DNA of 64,000 nucleotides from Meiothermus sp. Its GTDB lineage: Bacteria > Deinococcota > Deinococci > Deinococcales > Thermaceae. A model generated the notes under the pieces. The model ran no database searches and had not been told where the DNA came from. It saw nothing but the letters and a program-made list of their open reading frames with translations. The position numbers were made by a program, and so were the translations under genes. Below are positions 9,139-19,598 of the stretch, in pieces; position 1 is the stretch's first letter, and each line of letters begins with the position of its first letter. The DNA lies in contig NZ_BPIK01000002.1 in the NCBI RefSeq assembly GCF_026004075.1, positions 620,001 through 684,000 of the forward strand, read 5' to 3'.

Positions 9139-9836
9139 GGCGGGTTCGAGTACACCCCCTGCCCCTGGCCGCCCTGCCGGAGGCCGAAGTGATGCTGGTG
9201 GTGGATGTGATAAGGGCCACCAGTACGGCGGTGATGTTTTTGGAGGCAGGGGCGCAGGCTCTGTGGCTTACCGCGGATCTGGAGGCGGCCCGTGCCCTGC
9301 GGCAAAACGGCGAACTGCTGGCGGGCGAGATAGGCGGGCTCAGACCCGAAGGCTTCGACTTTGGCAACAGCCCACGCGAGGCAGCGTTGGCCGAACTCTG
9401 GGGCCGCACGGTAATCCACGCCACCACCAACGGCACCAAGGCCGCCCACAAGGCCGCCCAGGTGGCCCGCGAGGTAATGCTGGCCTCGCTCCTGAACGCC
9501 CCCGCTGCTGTGCAGCAGGCGGCCCGGCTGGGCGACGAGGTGGCCATCCTGTGCGCGGGCAAGGAGGGGCAGGTGGGCTTAGACGACCTCTACACCGCCG
9601 GGGTGCTGGCCCAGGCCCTGCTGGCCGAAGGGTTTGAGCCGGTGGGGGATGGGGTGCAGATGGCCCTGCACCTGGCGCAAAAGCCCGCCCGCCCCCTGCT
9701 CGAGGCCTCCGAGGCGGCCCTGGCCCTGGTGCGCGAGGGGCTGGGCGAGGATGTGGCCTTCTGTGCCCAGCTGGGCCTTTCGGAGCGGGTACCCCGGCTG
9801 CTGGAACGGCGCGGGGAGGCCCTGGTTTTTGCCTGA
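9135..9836 (+). CDS. ComB-family 2-phosphosulfolactate phosphatase-like protein
   Basis: A 233-residue ComB-family protein: N-terminal [12 protein letters not shown], the loop [25 protein letters not shown]-like segment ([12 protein letters not shown]), and [13 protein letters not shown]. In methanogens ComB dephosphorylates 2-phosphosulfolactate in coenzyme M synthesis. Bacterial members have few assigned roles. It overlaps tkt by 4 bases (ATGA) and precedes cbbY, so it is transcribed with Calvin-cycle genes. I infer that it may clear a phosphorylated side product or inhibitor rather than make coenzyme M, but nothing in the sequence proves this. Confidence 0.8.
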
Positions 9837-9866
9837 GGGCGCGGCTGCAAGACTGTAGGGGGAAGC

Positions 9867-10619
9867 GTGCAAGCACTGATTTTTGATGTAGACGGGGTCA
9901 TTGCCGAGACCGAGGAGGGCCACCGGCTGGCCTTCAACCGGGCCTTTGCCGAGGCGGGCCTCGAGATCGAATGGAATCGCGAACTCTACGAGCGGCTGCT
10001 GTGGGTGACCGGTGGCAAGGAACGCATCGCCCACTACCTCTACCACTGCCCCGAGTGCCCCAAACTGCTGGAGGCCGACATCGCCGGGCTTCACCGCCGC
10101 AAAACCGAACTCTACAACCAGATCGTGAGGGCGGGTGAGGTGCCCTTTCGTCCGGGGGTGCTGCGGCTGTGGCGCGAGGCCCGCCAGAAGGGGGTGCGCC
10201 TGGGCATCGCCACCACCACCTCGCTAGAAAACGTGCAGGTGTTGCTCGAGCAGGCCGGGCCGGAGGTGCCAGGCTGGTTTGAGTGCATTGTGGCGGGGGA
10301 CATGGTGGCGAAAAAGAAACCCGCGCCGGACGTATATATCCAGGCCTTACAGCAGATGAGGCTGAAGCCGGGAGAGGCCCTGGCCATCGAAGACTCCCAT
10401 AACGGCCTGATTGCCGCTCAGCAGGCGGGTCTGCCGGTTCTGATCACCTACAGCCACTACACCCGCAGCCAGTGCTTCGAGGGAGCCCTGGCGGTGCTGG
10501 ATCACCTTGGCGAGCCGGAGCTGCCGGCCCAGGTGCGGCAAGGGCCTAAAAGCACTGGCCTGGTGGTGACGGTGGAGCTGCTGCGGGATTGGTTACACTT
10601 GGCGACGACGCACGGGTGA
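9867..10619 (+). CDS. cbbY: CbbY-type HAD sugar-phosphate phosphatase
   Basis: A 250-residue HAD hydrolase. Motif I FDVDGVIAETEEGH holds the nucleophile and acid aspartates; TGGKERI is the CbbY cap signature; motif II TTT (IATTTS), motif III KKKPAPDVY and motif IV IEDSHNG follow in order. CbbY in red-type RuBisCO systems hydrolyses xylulose-1,5-bisphosphate, a misfire product that inhibits RuBisCO. The gene neighbourhood and the red-type RuBisCO support that role. Starts with GTG 9867 after AGGGGGA. The C-terminus is slightly longer than usual. Confidence 0.88.
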   Translation: MQALIFDVDGVIAETEEGHRLAFNRAFAEAGLEIEWNRELYERLLWVTGGKERIAHYLYHCPECPKLLEADIAGLHRRKTELYNQIVRAGEVPFRPGVLRLWREARQKGVRLGIATTTSLENVQVLLEQAGPEVPGWFECIVAGDMVAKKKPAPDVYIQALQQMRLKPGEALAIEDSHNGLIAAQQAGLPVLITYSHYTRSQCFEGALAVLDHLGEPELPAQVRQGPKSTGLVVTVELLRDWLHLATTHG

Positions 10620-10627
10620 AACCCACT

Positions 10628-10930
10628 ATGGTGCGGCACCTGATTGTCTTCAACACCCAAGCCCCAGAGGCCGAGGTGCAGCGGATGTTTGAGCAAGCCC
10701 GGAGGGTGCTGGGCCAGATTCCGGGGGTGGTGGGCTTCGAGCTGGGTAAGGCGGTGGGGGTGTCGCCCCGCTACCGCTATTTGCTGGTGGTGGATTTTGC
10801 CGATGAAAGCGTGATTACCTTCTACCGCGATCATCCCCTCCACCAGCAGTTCGCCAACACGGTGTTTCGCCCCATGGCCCCCGATCGACTCACCACCGAT
10901 TTCCTGAGGCTGTTTCCGGAGGAGGTATGA
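10628..10930 (+). CDS. Dabb-family (stress-responsive alpha/beta barrel) protein
   Basis: A 100-residue protein with the Dabb pattern: MVRHLIVF at the N-terminus, the alternating strand-helix region VGFELGKAV...YRYLLVVDFADESVITFYRDHPLHQQF, and VFRPMAPDRLTTDF at the end. Dabb domains form dimeric beta-barrels; most bacterial members have no assigned function. ATG 10628 lies 9 bases after the cbbY stop, and its stop overlaps the next gene by 4 bases, so it belongs to the tkt-cbbY transcript. A role in the Calvin-cycle context is only inferred. Confidence 0.75.
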   Translation: MVRHLIVFNTQAPEAEVQRMFEQARRVLGQIPGVVGFELGKAVGVSPRYRYLLVVDFADESVITFYRDHPLHQQFANTVFRPMAPDRLTTDFLRLFPEEV

Positions 10931-11211
10931 CCGCCGAGGTATTCCGCCGGATGCCCTACGCCGAGGCCGAGGCCAAAGCCCAGAAGGTGCTGGTAGACGG
11001 CTATGGGGAAGGGCTGGTGCTCCAGGGGAACGCGGGCTACTATGCGCTGTACTACCTGTTTGGCCTGCTGGGCCTGCGTGCGCCGGTGCCCTCGCACCCG
11101 CCCGACTGGGTGGCAGGGCCTCAGAGCGAGCCGGTTTTTATGGAGCCCTACCAGATGGCCCACTGGCTCGAGGCCAACGGGTATAACCTGTTTATCAACG
11201 AGTCGAAGTAG
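10927..11211 (+). CDS. Unknown small protein A, tandem paralogue pair
   Basis: 94 residues, not recognised. It shares a clear pattern with the next gene: PYAEAEAKA, DGYGEGLVL, GYYALYY, PxDWVAGP, then a C-terminal F-x-x-PY...HWLEANGY. The rich aromatic content (GYYALYYLF) suggests a compact domain, not a membrane helix. It overlaps the Dabb gene by ATGA and is followed after 8 bases by its paralogue. Location in the tkt-cbbY operon suggests a link to carbon fixation; no function can be given. Confidence 0.7.
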   Translation: MTAEVFRRMPYAEAEAKAQKVLVDGYGEGLVLQGNAGYYALYYLFGLLGLRAPVPSHPPDWVAGPQSEPVFMEPYQMAHWLEANGYNLFINESK

Positions 11212-11219
11212 GAGGGGGT

Positions 11220-11501
11220 ATGCCGGGGGTGCGTGAGTACGACGAACTGACCTATGCCGAGGCCAAACAACTGGCCCTGCGCCAGATGGGCGATGGTTAT
11301 GGGGATGCCCTGATTCTGCACGATGACCGGGGTTACTGGGCGCTGTACTACTTCTACTGGAGCCAGGAGCCGCCCGCCCTGGCCAAGCCCCACTGGATGG
11401 AGGGGCCAGTGGCCGACCCGGCCGCCTTTCGTCCGCCTTACGAGACCAAGCTCTGGCTCGAGGAAAACGGCTACGAAAGTTTCCAAAACGACCTTGACTG
11501 A
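11220..11501 (+). CDS. Unknown small protein B, tandem paralogue pair
   Basis: 93 residues, with a good AGGAGG before ATG 11220. It aligns along its whole length with the preceding protein: TYAEAKQLA, DGYGDALIL, GYWALYYF, PHWMEGP, and PYETKLWLEENGY. The pair evidently arose by tandem duplication and has diverged well beyond the shared motifs, so both copies are probably maintained by selection. Acidic, soluble, no catalytic motif seen. Last gene of the tkt cluster before a ~150-base gap. Confidence 0.7.
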   Translation: MPGVREYDELTYAEAKQLALRQMGDGYGDALILHDDRGYWALYYFYWSQEPPALAKPHWMEGPVADPAAFRPPYETKLWLEENGYESFQNDLD

Positions 11502-11648
11502 CATCTAGTATCTAATCGGAGCGTTGCTTTTGCAGACAGAGCCCCGGGAGCGGCCCAAACAAGGAAACGAGAATCCTCTGTAAACGGTGTGTAAGTACCC
11601 GGCAAACCAGCGTCTGATCGTCGTGATAGTGACCCAGAATAAGCCGGT

Positions 11649-12482
11649 GTGAATATGAGTGCGCTTCCTCGCCTTAACCGCCTGCTGGCTCCCGATGGCC
11701 GCTGTCTGGATGTGGCCCTGGATCATGGCATTTTTGGAGAGGGGAGCTTTCTGCAGGGCATTGAGAACCTGGCCCAGGCGGTAGCCACCCTGGTGCAGGC
11801 CGGCCCCGATGCCATCCAACTGACCCCCGGCCAGGCCCACCTTTTGCAACACCTGCCCGGTAAAAACAAGCCGGCTTTGGTGCTGCGAACCGACACCACC
11901 AACGTCTATGGCCCACGCCTGCCCCGCGTGCTGTTTTCCGAACTGATGGAGGAGGTTCTCGAGCAGGCCATCCGCTGGGATGCAGCCTGTGTGGTGGTCA
12001 ACCTGCTGTGGCTGCCCGACCAGCCCGAGCTTCTGCGCGAGAGCCTGCGCAACGTGGCCCGGCTCAAACCCCTCACCGAGCGCTATGGCTTCCCCTTGAT
12101 GGTGGAGCCTTTGGTGATGCAGGCCGGGGGGTATAGCGTGGACGGGGATGTGGAAAAGATTGTGCCGCTGGTGCGCCAGGCGGTGGAGTTGGGGGCCGAC
12201 CTGATCAAGGCCGACTTCACCACCGACCTCAGCCAGTACCACCGGGTGGTGGAGGCAGCCTCGAGCAGGCCGGTGCTGGTGCGGGGAGGGGGCCGCGTAG
12301 ACGATGCCACCCTGCTGGAGCGCACCTACCTGGTGTTGCAACAGGGCGCAAAAGGGGTTGTCTATGGGCGCAACATCATCCAGCACCCCAGGCCGCTGGA
12401 TCTGGTGCGGGCTTTGATGCAGGTCGTGCACCAGGGGGCCACCCCCGAGGCAGCCCTGGAAGCCCTGCGGGCTGGGGCATAA
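11649..12482 (+). CDS. DhnA-type class I aldolase (fructose-bisphosphate aldolase-like)
   Basis: A 277-residue TIM-barrel aldolase of the DhnA/FbaB family. LDVALDHG near the N-terminus, the barrel strand ADLIKADFTTD with the candidate Schiff-base lysine, VLVRGGGR and the phosphate-binding end GAKGVVYGRNIIQHP all match. It could make or split fructose-1,6- or sedoheptulose-1,7-bisphosphate in the Calvin cycle; other DhnA substrates are possible. GTG 11649 and ATG 11655 are both in frame; neither has a strong ribosome binding site. Overlaps the next gene by one base. One of three aldolases in the window. Confidence 0.8.
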   Translation: MNMSALPRLNRLLAPDGRCLDVALDHGIFGEGSFLQGIENLAQAVATLVQAGPDAIQLTPGQAHLLQHLPGKNKPALVLRTDTTNVYGPRLPRVLFSELMEEVLEQAIRWDAACVVVNLLWLPDQPELLRESLRNVARLKPLTERYGFPLMVEPLVMQAGGYSVDGDVEKIVPLVRQAVELGADLIKADFTTDLSQYHRVVEAASSRPVLVRGGGRVDDATLLERTYLVLQQGAKGVVYGRNIIQHPRPLDLVRALMQVVHQGATPEAALEALRAGA

Positions 12483-13855
12483 TGGGGAGGGAGATGATGC
12501 GCTCGAGCCCAGAAACCTATCACCTGATGACCGACGATACCCCATCGCGGGATCGGGGTGTATTGCCGCCCGATGATCCCCTGCGCCTTCAGCTCCACAA
12601 CGAACTGCATGCCCGCCCCACCCCCCGCATCCGCCTGCCGGCCCTGGTGGTGCAGGTGGCGGTGCGGCACGAGGGGGTTTCGCGCGAAGCCGAGCTCGAG
12701 CACCTGCGCCAGCTCTCGGGCCTGGGGGAACTCGAGCTCGACCAGCTCGCCGGCACCTACCTGCGCCTGCGCCTGCCGGGGGGCTCGCTGCGCTGGGAGC
12801 GGCACACCGAGTTCAGCACCTATACCCTGGTGCAACACCTGCCCGCCATTGCGCCCAGCCCCGACGCCGATCTCCTGGGCCATCTAGTGGTGGACACAAG
12901 CTGGCTGCGGGGGATTCCCGGTCGTACCCTTTCGGCGGTCAAGCTGATTATGCTGCACGGGCCGGTGGAGGAGGCACTCAACATCGCCCGTCCCTGGCTC
13001 GGTGCGCACGGGGTGGTGGCCTCGCTGATGGGCCGGAATGGGCATAGCTGCGCCGTGACCGATTTCCGCCTGCGGCAAAGCGGTTTTGAGCGCATGGTGG
13101 TGGTGGCCCCGCCGGAGACCAGCGAGACCCGCGCAGGCCGTATTGCGGCCCGGCTCTTGGAGATGGAGGCCTACCGCATGATGGCCTTGCTGGGGTTTCC
13201 GGTGGCCCGGAGCTTGCGGCCCATGCTGCTGGAATCGGAGCAGGCCCTGGCCCAGATGACTGCCCGCATCCGCGATACCAACCAGGCCGATGCCGGTTTG
13301 CTGGACGAGCTCGAGGCTCTGGCGGCCAGGGTGGAGCACGCTATGGCTGAGCACGGCTACCGCTTTAGCGCCACCGCAGCCTACCACGCCCTGGTCAGGG
13401 CCCGCCTGGCCGAACTGCGCGAGGCCCCCATCCCCGGCACCCAGACCATCGGCGAGTTTTTGCAGCGCCGCTTCAGCCCGGCCATGGCCACGGTGGACTC
13501 CACCGCCCAGCGCCTGGCCGCCCTCTCCCAGCGCATCGAGCGGGCCGGGGCCCTGCTGCGTACCCGCGCAGACATCGCCCTCGAGACCCAGAACCAGGAG
13601 CTTTTGCACAAACTCAAGCGCGGCCAGGAGATGCAGTACCAGCTCCAGCGCACCGTCGAGGGCCTCTCCATTGCGGCCATCTCCTACTATGTGGTGGGCT
13701 TGCTGTACTACCTCTTCAAGGCCGGTAAGGAGGCCGGCCTGCCCATCTCGCCCGAGCTGGCGGCAGGGCTGGCCATCCCGGGGGTGATGGCCGCGGTCTG
13801 GTGGCTTACCCGCCAGATTCACCACCGGCTGACCGCACAGCAAGGCCGGGAGTAG
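12482..13855 (+). CDS. DUF3422 membrane-anchored protein
   Basis: A 457-residue protein with the DUF3422 hallmark NELHARP close to the N-terminus, a long helical middle part with coiled-coil-like stretches (residues ~240-390), and one or two hydrophobic segments near the C-terminus (SIAAISYYVVGLLYYLF, AGLAIPGVMAAVWWL). The family is uncharacterised and found mostly in proteobacteria. Its ATG overlaps the stop of the aldolase gene (TAATG), so the two are translationally coupled. The role is unknown. Confidence 0.8.
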   Translation: MGREMMRSSPETYHLMTDDTPSRDRGVLPPDDPLRLQLHNELHARPTPRIRLPALVVQVAVRHEGVSREAELEHLRQLSGLGELELDQLAGTYLRLRLPGGSLRWERHTEFSTYTLVQHLPAIAPSPDADLLGHLVVDTSWLRGIPGRTLSAVKLIMLHGPVEEALNIARPWLGAHGVVASLMGRNGHSCAVTDFRLRQSGFERMVVVAPPETSETRAGRIAARLLEMEAYRMMALLGFPVARSLRPMLLESEQALAQMTARIRDTNQADAGLLDELEALAARVEHAMAEHGYRFSATAAYHALVRARLAELREAPIPGTQTIGEFLQRRFSPAMATVDSTAQRLAALSQRIERAGALLRTRADIALETQNQELLHKLKRGQEMQYQLQRTVEGLSIAAISYYVVGLLYYLFKAGKEAGLPISPELAAGLAIPGVMAAVWWLTRQIHHRLTAQQGRE

Positions 13856-13863
13856 CGGCTTGC

Positions 13864-14763
13864 TCAGGAAAGCAGCATATCCCGCAAGGCTTCGGCGGCG
13901 GGGTTGCCCAGCTCTTCAGGGTAGATCAGCCAGAAAAGCCGCCGCAACTCCATGCCCTTAATCCGCAACGCCCGCAGGTTGCCCACCTTGACGTTGGGCC
14001 GCACCACCACATTGGAAACGATACCCACCCCGGCCCCCTCGAGCACCAGCCGCTTGGTGACCTCGTGGTTGTCGGTGTAGAAGATGGGGTTGACCTCGAG
14101 GCCGGCCTGCTCCAGGGCCGATCCCAATACCCGGTAGGTCATGGCCCCAGGCTCCCGCACGATGAGCGGAACTTCGGCCAGCAACTCGGGGGCGATTTCG
14201 TCCTTTCGGGCCCAGGGGTGCTCGGGGGGCACGATGACCACCAGCTCATCCTCGTAAAAGAGTTGCCGCTGGAAGCCTGGCAGGTGCTCGATGGCCTCCA
14301 CCACGGCCAGCTCAATTTCACCTTGCACCAGCTGTTGGGTCAGGCGTTCGGAGCTGCCACTCTCTAGCTTGATGCGAATGTCCGGGTACAGCCGCTTGAA
14401 CTCGGTTAGGTAACGCGGCAGCACATACACCGCCATGGTAGTCGCGGCACCAATCTCCACCCGCCCGGTCTCGAGGCGCTCTAAGGCCTGAGCTGCTTGC
14501 ATAAAACTTTCCAGCGCCTCTATGGCACGCCGGGCTTCTGGCAGCAAGTTCTGGCCCACCTTGGTCAGTATCAGGCGCCGACCCTGGCGCAGAAAAAGCG
14601 GCTGGCCGATTTGCTGCTCCAGGGCCCGCAGGTGCTGACTTACTCCCGGCTGGGTCATGCCTAGGCTCAGGGCTGCGCGGCCCACGCTGCCCTCCTGTAC
14701 CACGCACAAAAATACCCGCAGGGCCTGGGGATTGGGAAAGGGGCGCCGTTCAATCATAAGCAT
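13864..14763 (-). CDS. cbbR: LysR-family regulator of the Calvin operon (CbbR)
   Basis: A 299-residue LysR protein: N-terminal winged helix with SVGRAALSLGMTQPGVSQHLRALEQQIGQPLFLRQGR, a linker helix, then the two-lobed effector domain. It is divergent from glpX-cbbLS with only 77 bases between, the classic arrangement of cbbR. CbbR activates cbb genes in response to metabolites such as RuBP or NADPH. It converges with DUF3422 downstream. ATG 14763 gives the normal LysR length. Confidence 0.87.
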   Translation of the reverse strand: MLMIERRPFPNPQALRVFLCVVQEGSVGRAALSLGMTQPGVSQHLRALEQQIGQPLFLRQGRRLILTKVGQNLLPEARRAIEALESFMQAAQALERLETGRVEIGAATTMAVYVLPRYLTEFKRLYPDIRIKLESGSSERLTQQLVQGEIELAVVEAIEHLPGFQRQLFYEDELVVIVPPEHPWARKDEIAPELLAEVPLIVREPGAMTYRVLGSALEQAGLEVNPIFYTDNHEVTKRLVLEGAGVGIVSNVVVRPNVKVGNLRALRIKGMELRRLFWLIYPEELGNPAAEALRDMLLS

Positions 14764-14840
14764 ATGTTATCAAAAACTTGTAAATAAAACTTGCACTATT
14801 TGTCACAAATGCCTACTCTGGGCCTACCAGGAGGTGAGAT
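14764..14840 (+). promoter_or_regulatory. cbbR/cbb divergent promoter region with operator-like elements
   Basis: For the cbb operon: -35 TTGCAC (14791-14796), a 17-base spacer, and -10 TACTCT (14814-14819). The spacer contains a perfect palindrome ATTTGT-C-ACAAAT (14798-14810). Upstream are TTATCAAAAA (14767-14776) and two AAAACTTG repeats (14773-14780 and 14786-14793), in the place expected for CbbR binding. The ribosome binding site AGGAGGTGA precedes ATG 14841. CbbR binding is inferred. Confidence 0.65.
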
Positions 14841-15830
14841 ATGCTGGCCATCGAACGCCCTACCCGTAACCTGTCGTTGGATCTGGTGCGCAGCACCGAG
14901 GCCGCAGCTTTGGCGGCGGCCCGCTGGGTGGGGCTGGGCAACAAGAACGACGGCGACCAGGCTGCGGTAGATGCCATGCGGCTGCTCCTGGGCAGCATTC
15001 CCATGCGGGCTCGAGTGGTCATCGGCGAGGGCGAGAAAGACAAGGCCCCCATGCTCTACAACGGCGAAGAACTGGGCACCGGCCAGGGCCCCGAGACCGA
15101 CCTGGCCGTGGATCCCATCGAGGGCACCCGGCTGGTGGCCCACGGGCGGGGTGGGGCCATCAGCGTGATTGCTGCGGCGGAAAGGGGCGGGCTCTTCAAC
15201 CCCGGCCCTGGCTTTTACGCGGCCAAGCTGGTGGTAGGGCCCGAAGCAAAGGAGGCTATTGATCTGGCCGCTAGCCCCGAGGAGAACCTGCGCGCGATTG
15301 CCAAAGCCCTGGGCAAGAAGGTGCGGGAGATGACGGTGTTCGTGCTGGACAAACCCCGCCACGCCCGGCTCATAGACCAGATTCGCTATGCCGGGGCGCG
15401 GGTCAGCCTGCATACCGATGGGGATGTTGGCGGGGCCCTGGCTGCGGTGCTGCCCGATACCGGTATTGACGTGCTGATGGGCACGGGCGGAACTCCCGAA
15501 GGGGTTATTGCGGCGGTAGCGGTCAAGGCCCTGGGCGGGGGGATGCAGATGCGGCTCGACCCCCAGAGCGAGGAGGAGCGCTGGGCCCTGGTCAACAGCG
15601 AGTACAGCACCCAGCGTATCTACACCCTCGAGGAGCTTTGCCCCGCCGAGGACACCCAGTTTGCCGCCACCGGTATCACCGACGGGCAGTTTTTGCGCGG
15701 CGTGCGCTACAGGGGTGCCTATGCCCTAACCCACAGCCTGGTGATCCGGGGCCACACCGGCACCCTGCGCTACATCGAGTCGCACCATCGCCTGGAGAAA
15801 CTGCGGGCGATTAGCGGAGAGCTTTACTGA
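14841..15830 (+). CDS. glpX: GlpX-type fructose-1,6-/sedoheptulose-1,7-bisphosphatase
   Basis: A 329-residue class II FBPase. Metal and substrate motifs are visible: LGNKNDGDQAAVDAMR, VVIGEGEKDKAPML, the phosphatase core LAVDPIEGTRLVA and MGTGGTPEGVIAAVA. It removes the C1 phosphate of FBP, and in autotrophs often of SBP, to regenerate RuBP. It is the first gene of the cbb operon and lies 12 bases before cbbL. Cytoplasmic. Confidence 0.93.
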   Translation: MLAIERPTRNLSLDLVRSTEAAALAAARWVGLGNKNDGDQAAVDAMRLLLGSIPMRARVVIGEGEKDKAPMLYNGEELGTGQGPETDLAVDPIEGTRLVAHGRGGAISVIAAAERGGLFNPGPGFYAAKLVVGPEAKEAIDLAASPEENLRAIAKALGKKVREMTVFVLDKPRHARLIDQIRYAGARVSLHTDGDVGGALAAVLPDTGIDVLMGTGGTPEGVIAAVAVKALGGGMQMRLDPQSEEERWALVNSEYSTQRIYTLEELCPAEDTQFAATGITDGQFLRGVRYRGAYALTHSLVIRGHTGTLRYIESHHRLEKLRAISGELY

Positions 15831-17285
<1,455 letters not shown>

Positions 17286-17294
17286 GGAGGTTTT

Positions 17295-17717
17295 ATGCGT
17301 ATCCACCAAGGAACTTTTTCTTTCCTGCCCGACCTGACCGACGAGCAAATCGAAAAGCAGATTGATTACATCCTGCGCAATGGCTGGTCGGTCTCCATCG
17401 AGTACACCGACGACCCCCACCCCTACAACACCTACTGGCTGATGTGGGGCCTGCCCATGTTCGACCTCAAGGACGCAGCCGCGGCCATGTTCGAGTTCAA
17501 GAAGTGCCGCGAAGCCTTTCCAAACCACTACATCAAGATCAACGGCTTTGATTCCAGTCCCATGTGGCAGGCCCAGCGGGTGAGCTTCATCGCCCACCGG
17601 CCCACCCAGGACGACCCTGGCTTCCGCCTCAAGCGCACCCTGTGGTCGGACGGGCGGGTGCAGAAGTACGGCCTCGAGCCCTACGCCACCGATAAACCCG
17701 CCGGAGAACGCTACTAG
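17295..17717 (+). CDS. cbbS: RuBisCO small subunit, red-type with C-terminal extension
   Basis: A 140-residue small subunit, ten bases after cbbL, with GAGGAGG before the ATG. It begins [19 protein letters not shown] and has [12 protein letters not shown] and KINGFDSS, typical of the red lineage. The C-terminal ~30 residues ([21 protein letters not shown]) correspond to the extension that forms the central beta-barrel in red-type enzymes, which argues for form IC/ID rather than the green type. Confidence 0.95.
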   Translation: MRIHQGTFSFLPDLTDEQIEKQIDYILRNGWSVSIEYTDDPHPYNTYWLMWGLPMFDLKDAAAAMFEFKKCREAFPNHYIKINGFDSSPMWQAQRVSFIAHRPTQDDPGFRLKRTLWSDGRVQKYGLEPYATDKPAGERY

Positions 17718-17728
17718 CGAGGCCCACC

Positions 17729-18640
17729 ATGACCGAGACCCAGCACGCTGCCGACCTTAAGACCCTGCTCCAGGAAACCGGGGTGCCCGAGGTGCTGGAG
17801 CGACTCGACCAGGAGTTGATTGGGCTGGCCCCGGTCAAAGGGCGCATCCGCGAGATTGCAGCCTATCTGGTGGTGGACAAGCTGCGGCGTGAGCTGGGCC
17901 TGGGGGGGTCGCGCCCGGTGCTGCACATGGCCTTTACGGGCAACCCTGGTACCGGCAAGACCACCGTGGCGATGCGCATGGCCACCATCCTGAACCGCCT
18001 GGGCTACATCCGGCGCGACCACCTGGTGGTGGCCAGCCGCGACGATCTGGTAGGCCAGTACATCGGCCACACCGCACCCAAAACCAAAGAGGTGCTGAAG
18101 CGGGCCATGGGCGGGGTGCTCTTTATTGACGAGGCCTACAGCCTGTACCGCTCGGAGAACGAGCGGGACTACGGTCAGGAGACCATCGAAATTCTGTTGC
18201 AGGTGATGGAAAACCAGCGGGAAGACCTGGTGGTGGTGCTGGCGGGCTACGCCGATAAGATGGAGCAGTTCTTCAGCTTGAACCCCGGTATGCGCTCGCG
18301 CATTGCCCACCACATTCAGTTCCCCGACTATTCCCACGACGAACTGGTGGCCATTGGGCAATTGATGCTTCGCGAGCAGAACTATTATCTGAGCGAAGCG
18401 GCAGCCCAGGCTTTTTCCGAGTACGTGGCCTGCCGGATGCGACTGCCCAACTTTGCCAATGCCCGTAGCATCCGCAACGCCATTGATCGCTTCAAGCTGC
18501 GCCAGGCCCGTCGCCTGTTCGAACGGGGGGGGCAGGTCTCCACCGATGACCTGCGCCGCATCGAGGAAGCCGACATCCGGGCCAGCCAGGTATTTCTGGA
18601 GTGCCAGGAGTTAGAGAAAGGAGGGGAGCATGCCCCATAG
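17729..18640 (+). CDS. cbbX: CbbX, red-type RuBisCO activase (AAA+)
   Basis: A 303-residue AAA+ protein. Walker [18 protein letters not shown], the pore-loop region [14 protein letters not shown], Walker [13 protein letters not shown], and sensor residues in [17 protein letters not shown] are present. CbbX hexamers pull on the RuBisCO large-subunit C-terminus to release inhibitory sugar phosphates, and are activated by RuBP. Lies between cbbS and prk; its end overlaps prk by 11 bases. Confidence 0.95.
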   Translation: MTETQHAADLKTLLQETGVPEVLERLDQELIGLAPVKGRIREIAAYLVVDKLRRELGLGGSRPVLHMAFTGNPGTGKTTVAMRMATILNRLGYIRRDHLVVASRDDLVGQYIGHTAPKTKEVLKRAMGGVLFIDEAYSLYRSENERDYGQETIEILLQVMENQREDLVVVLAGYADKMEQFFSLNPGMRSRIAHHIQFPDYSHDELVAIGQLMLREQNYYLSEAAAQAFSEYVACRMRLPNFANARSIRNAIDRFKLRQARRLFERGGQVSTDDLRRIEEADIRASQVFLECQELEKGGEHAP

Positions 18641-19598
18641 ACCTTTTATGCTGGGCATCGCAGGCGATTCGGGGGTGGGCAAGACCACCATCAGCAGCGG
18701 CATCGCTCGCTTGCTGGGGCAGGAGCGCACCACCAATATCTGCGTGGACGACTACCACAAGTACGACCGTAAACAGCGGGCAGAGCTGCAAATCACCCCG
18801 CTCAACCCGGAGTGCAACTACATGGACATCATGGAGCAGCACGTGCGGCTGCTCTCGCTGGGCGAGCCCATCTTGAAGCCGGTATACAACCACTCCACCG
18901 GTACCTTCGACCCACCGGTGTACATCCCGGCCCCCCGGCCCATCGCCGAGGGAAATCGGCATATTCCCCGGGCGGTGGTACTCGAGGGCCTACTCACCCT
19001 GTTTTCTCAGCCCATGCGCGAACGCTACCACCTTAAGGTCTACATCGACCCCGAGGAAGACCTGCGCCGGGAGTGGAAGGTCAAGCGCGATGTGAGCAAG
19101 CGCGGCTACACCCCCGAGCAGGTAGTAGCCGATATCGAGCGGCGTATGCCGGACTCCAAAGCCTATATCTGGCCGCAGAAGGAGTACGCCGACATCGTGG
19201 TGCGCTTCTATCGGCCCCCCGGCTACGACCCCGAGAAACCCAGCACCCTCTCGGTGCGCATTACCCTCAAGCGCAGCCTGCCCAAACTCGACCTGACCGA
19301 GGTGCTGCACTCGGCCTACGAGGACGAACCCTCGGTCATCCGGCTCGAGGCCCGCAAAGAAGCCGACGTGCTGGATATCTCGGGGGGCATGGAGCCAGAG
19401 CGGGCTGCCGTCTTCGAACGCCTGATCTGGGAGCAACTCGGCCAGCACGCCGAGCACTTCAACCCCGAACTTATTGGCACTTTCTGGGACAAAGGGGGGC
19501 AGAGCTACCCACTGGCCCTGACTCAACTGGTTATCGCGTATTATCTGGTACATATGCGCGAGCAAGCCATCCAGAAAGGAGCCCTGGCCTATGCCTAA
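18630..19598 (+). CDS. prk: Phosphoribulokinase, resembling the plant/cyanobacterial class
   Basis: A 322-residue P-loop kinase: [21 protein letters not shown] is the Walker A, followed by [27 protein letters not shown] and [13 protein letters not shown], all as in cyanobacterial/plant (class II) PRK rather than the proteobacterial class I sequence. [16 protein letters not shown] and [10 protein letters not shown] support this. The C-terminal third is distinct from cyanobacterial PRK and lacks visible regulatory Cys pairs. It phosphorylates ribulose-5-phosphate to RuBP. Overlaps cbbX and rpe. Confidence 0.92.
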   Translation: MPHRPFMLGIAGDSGVGKTTISSGIARLLGQERTTNICVDDYHKYDRKQRAELQITPLNPECNYMDIMEQHVRLLSLGEPILKPVYNHSTGTFDPPVYIPAPRPIAEGNRHIPRAVVLEGLLTLFSQPMRERYHLKVYIDPEEDLRREWKVKRDVSKRGYTPEQVVADIERRMPDSKAYIWPQKEYADIVVRFYRPPGYDPEKPSTLSVRITLKRSLPKLDLTEVLHSAYEDEPSVIRLEARKEADVLDISGGMEPERAAVFERLIWEQLGQHAEHFNPELIGTFWDKGGQSYPLALTQLVIAYYLVHMREQAIQKGALAYA

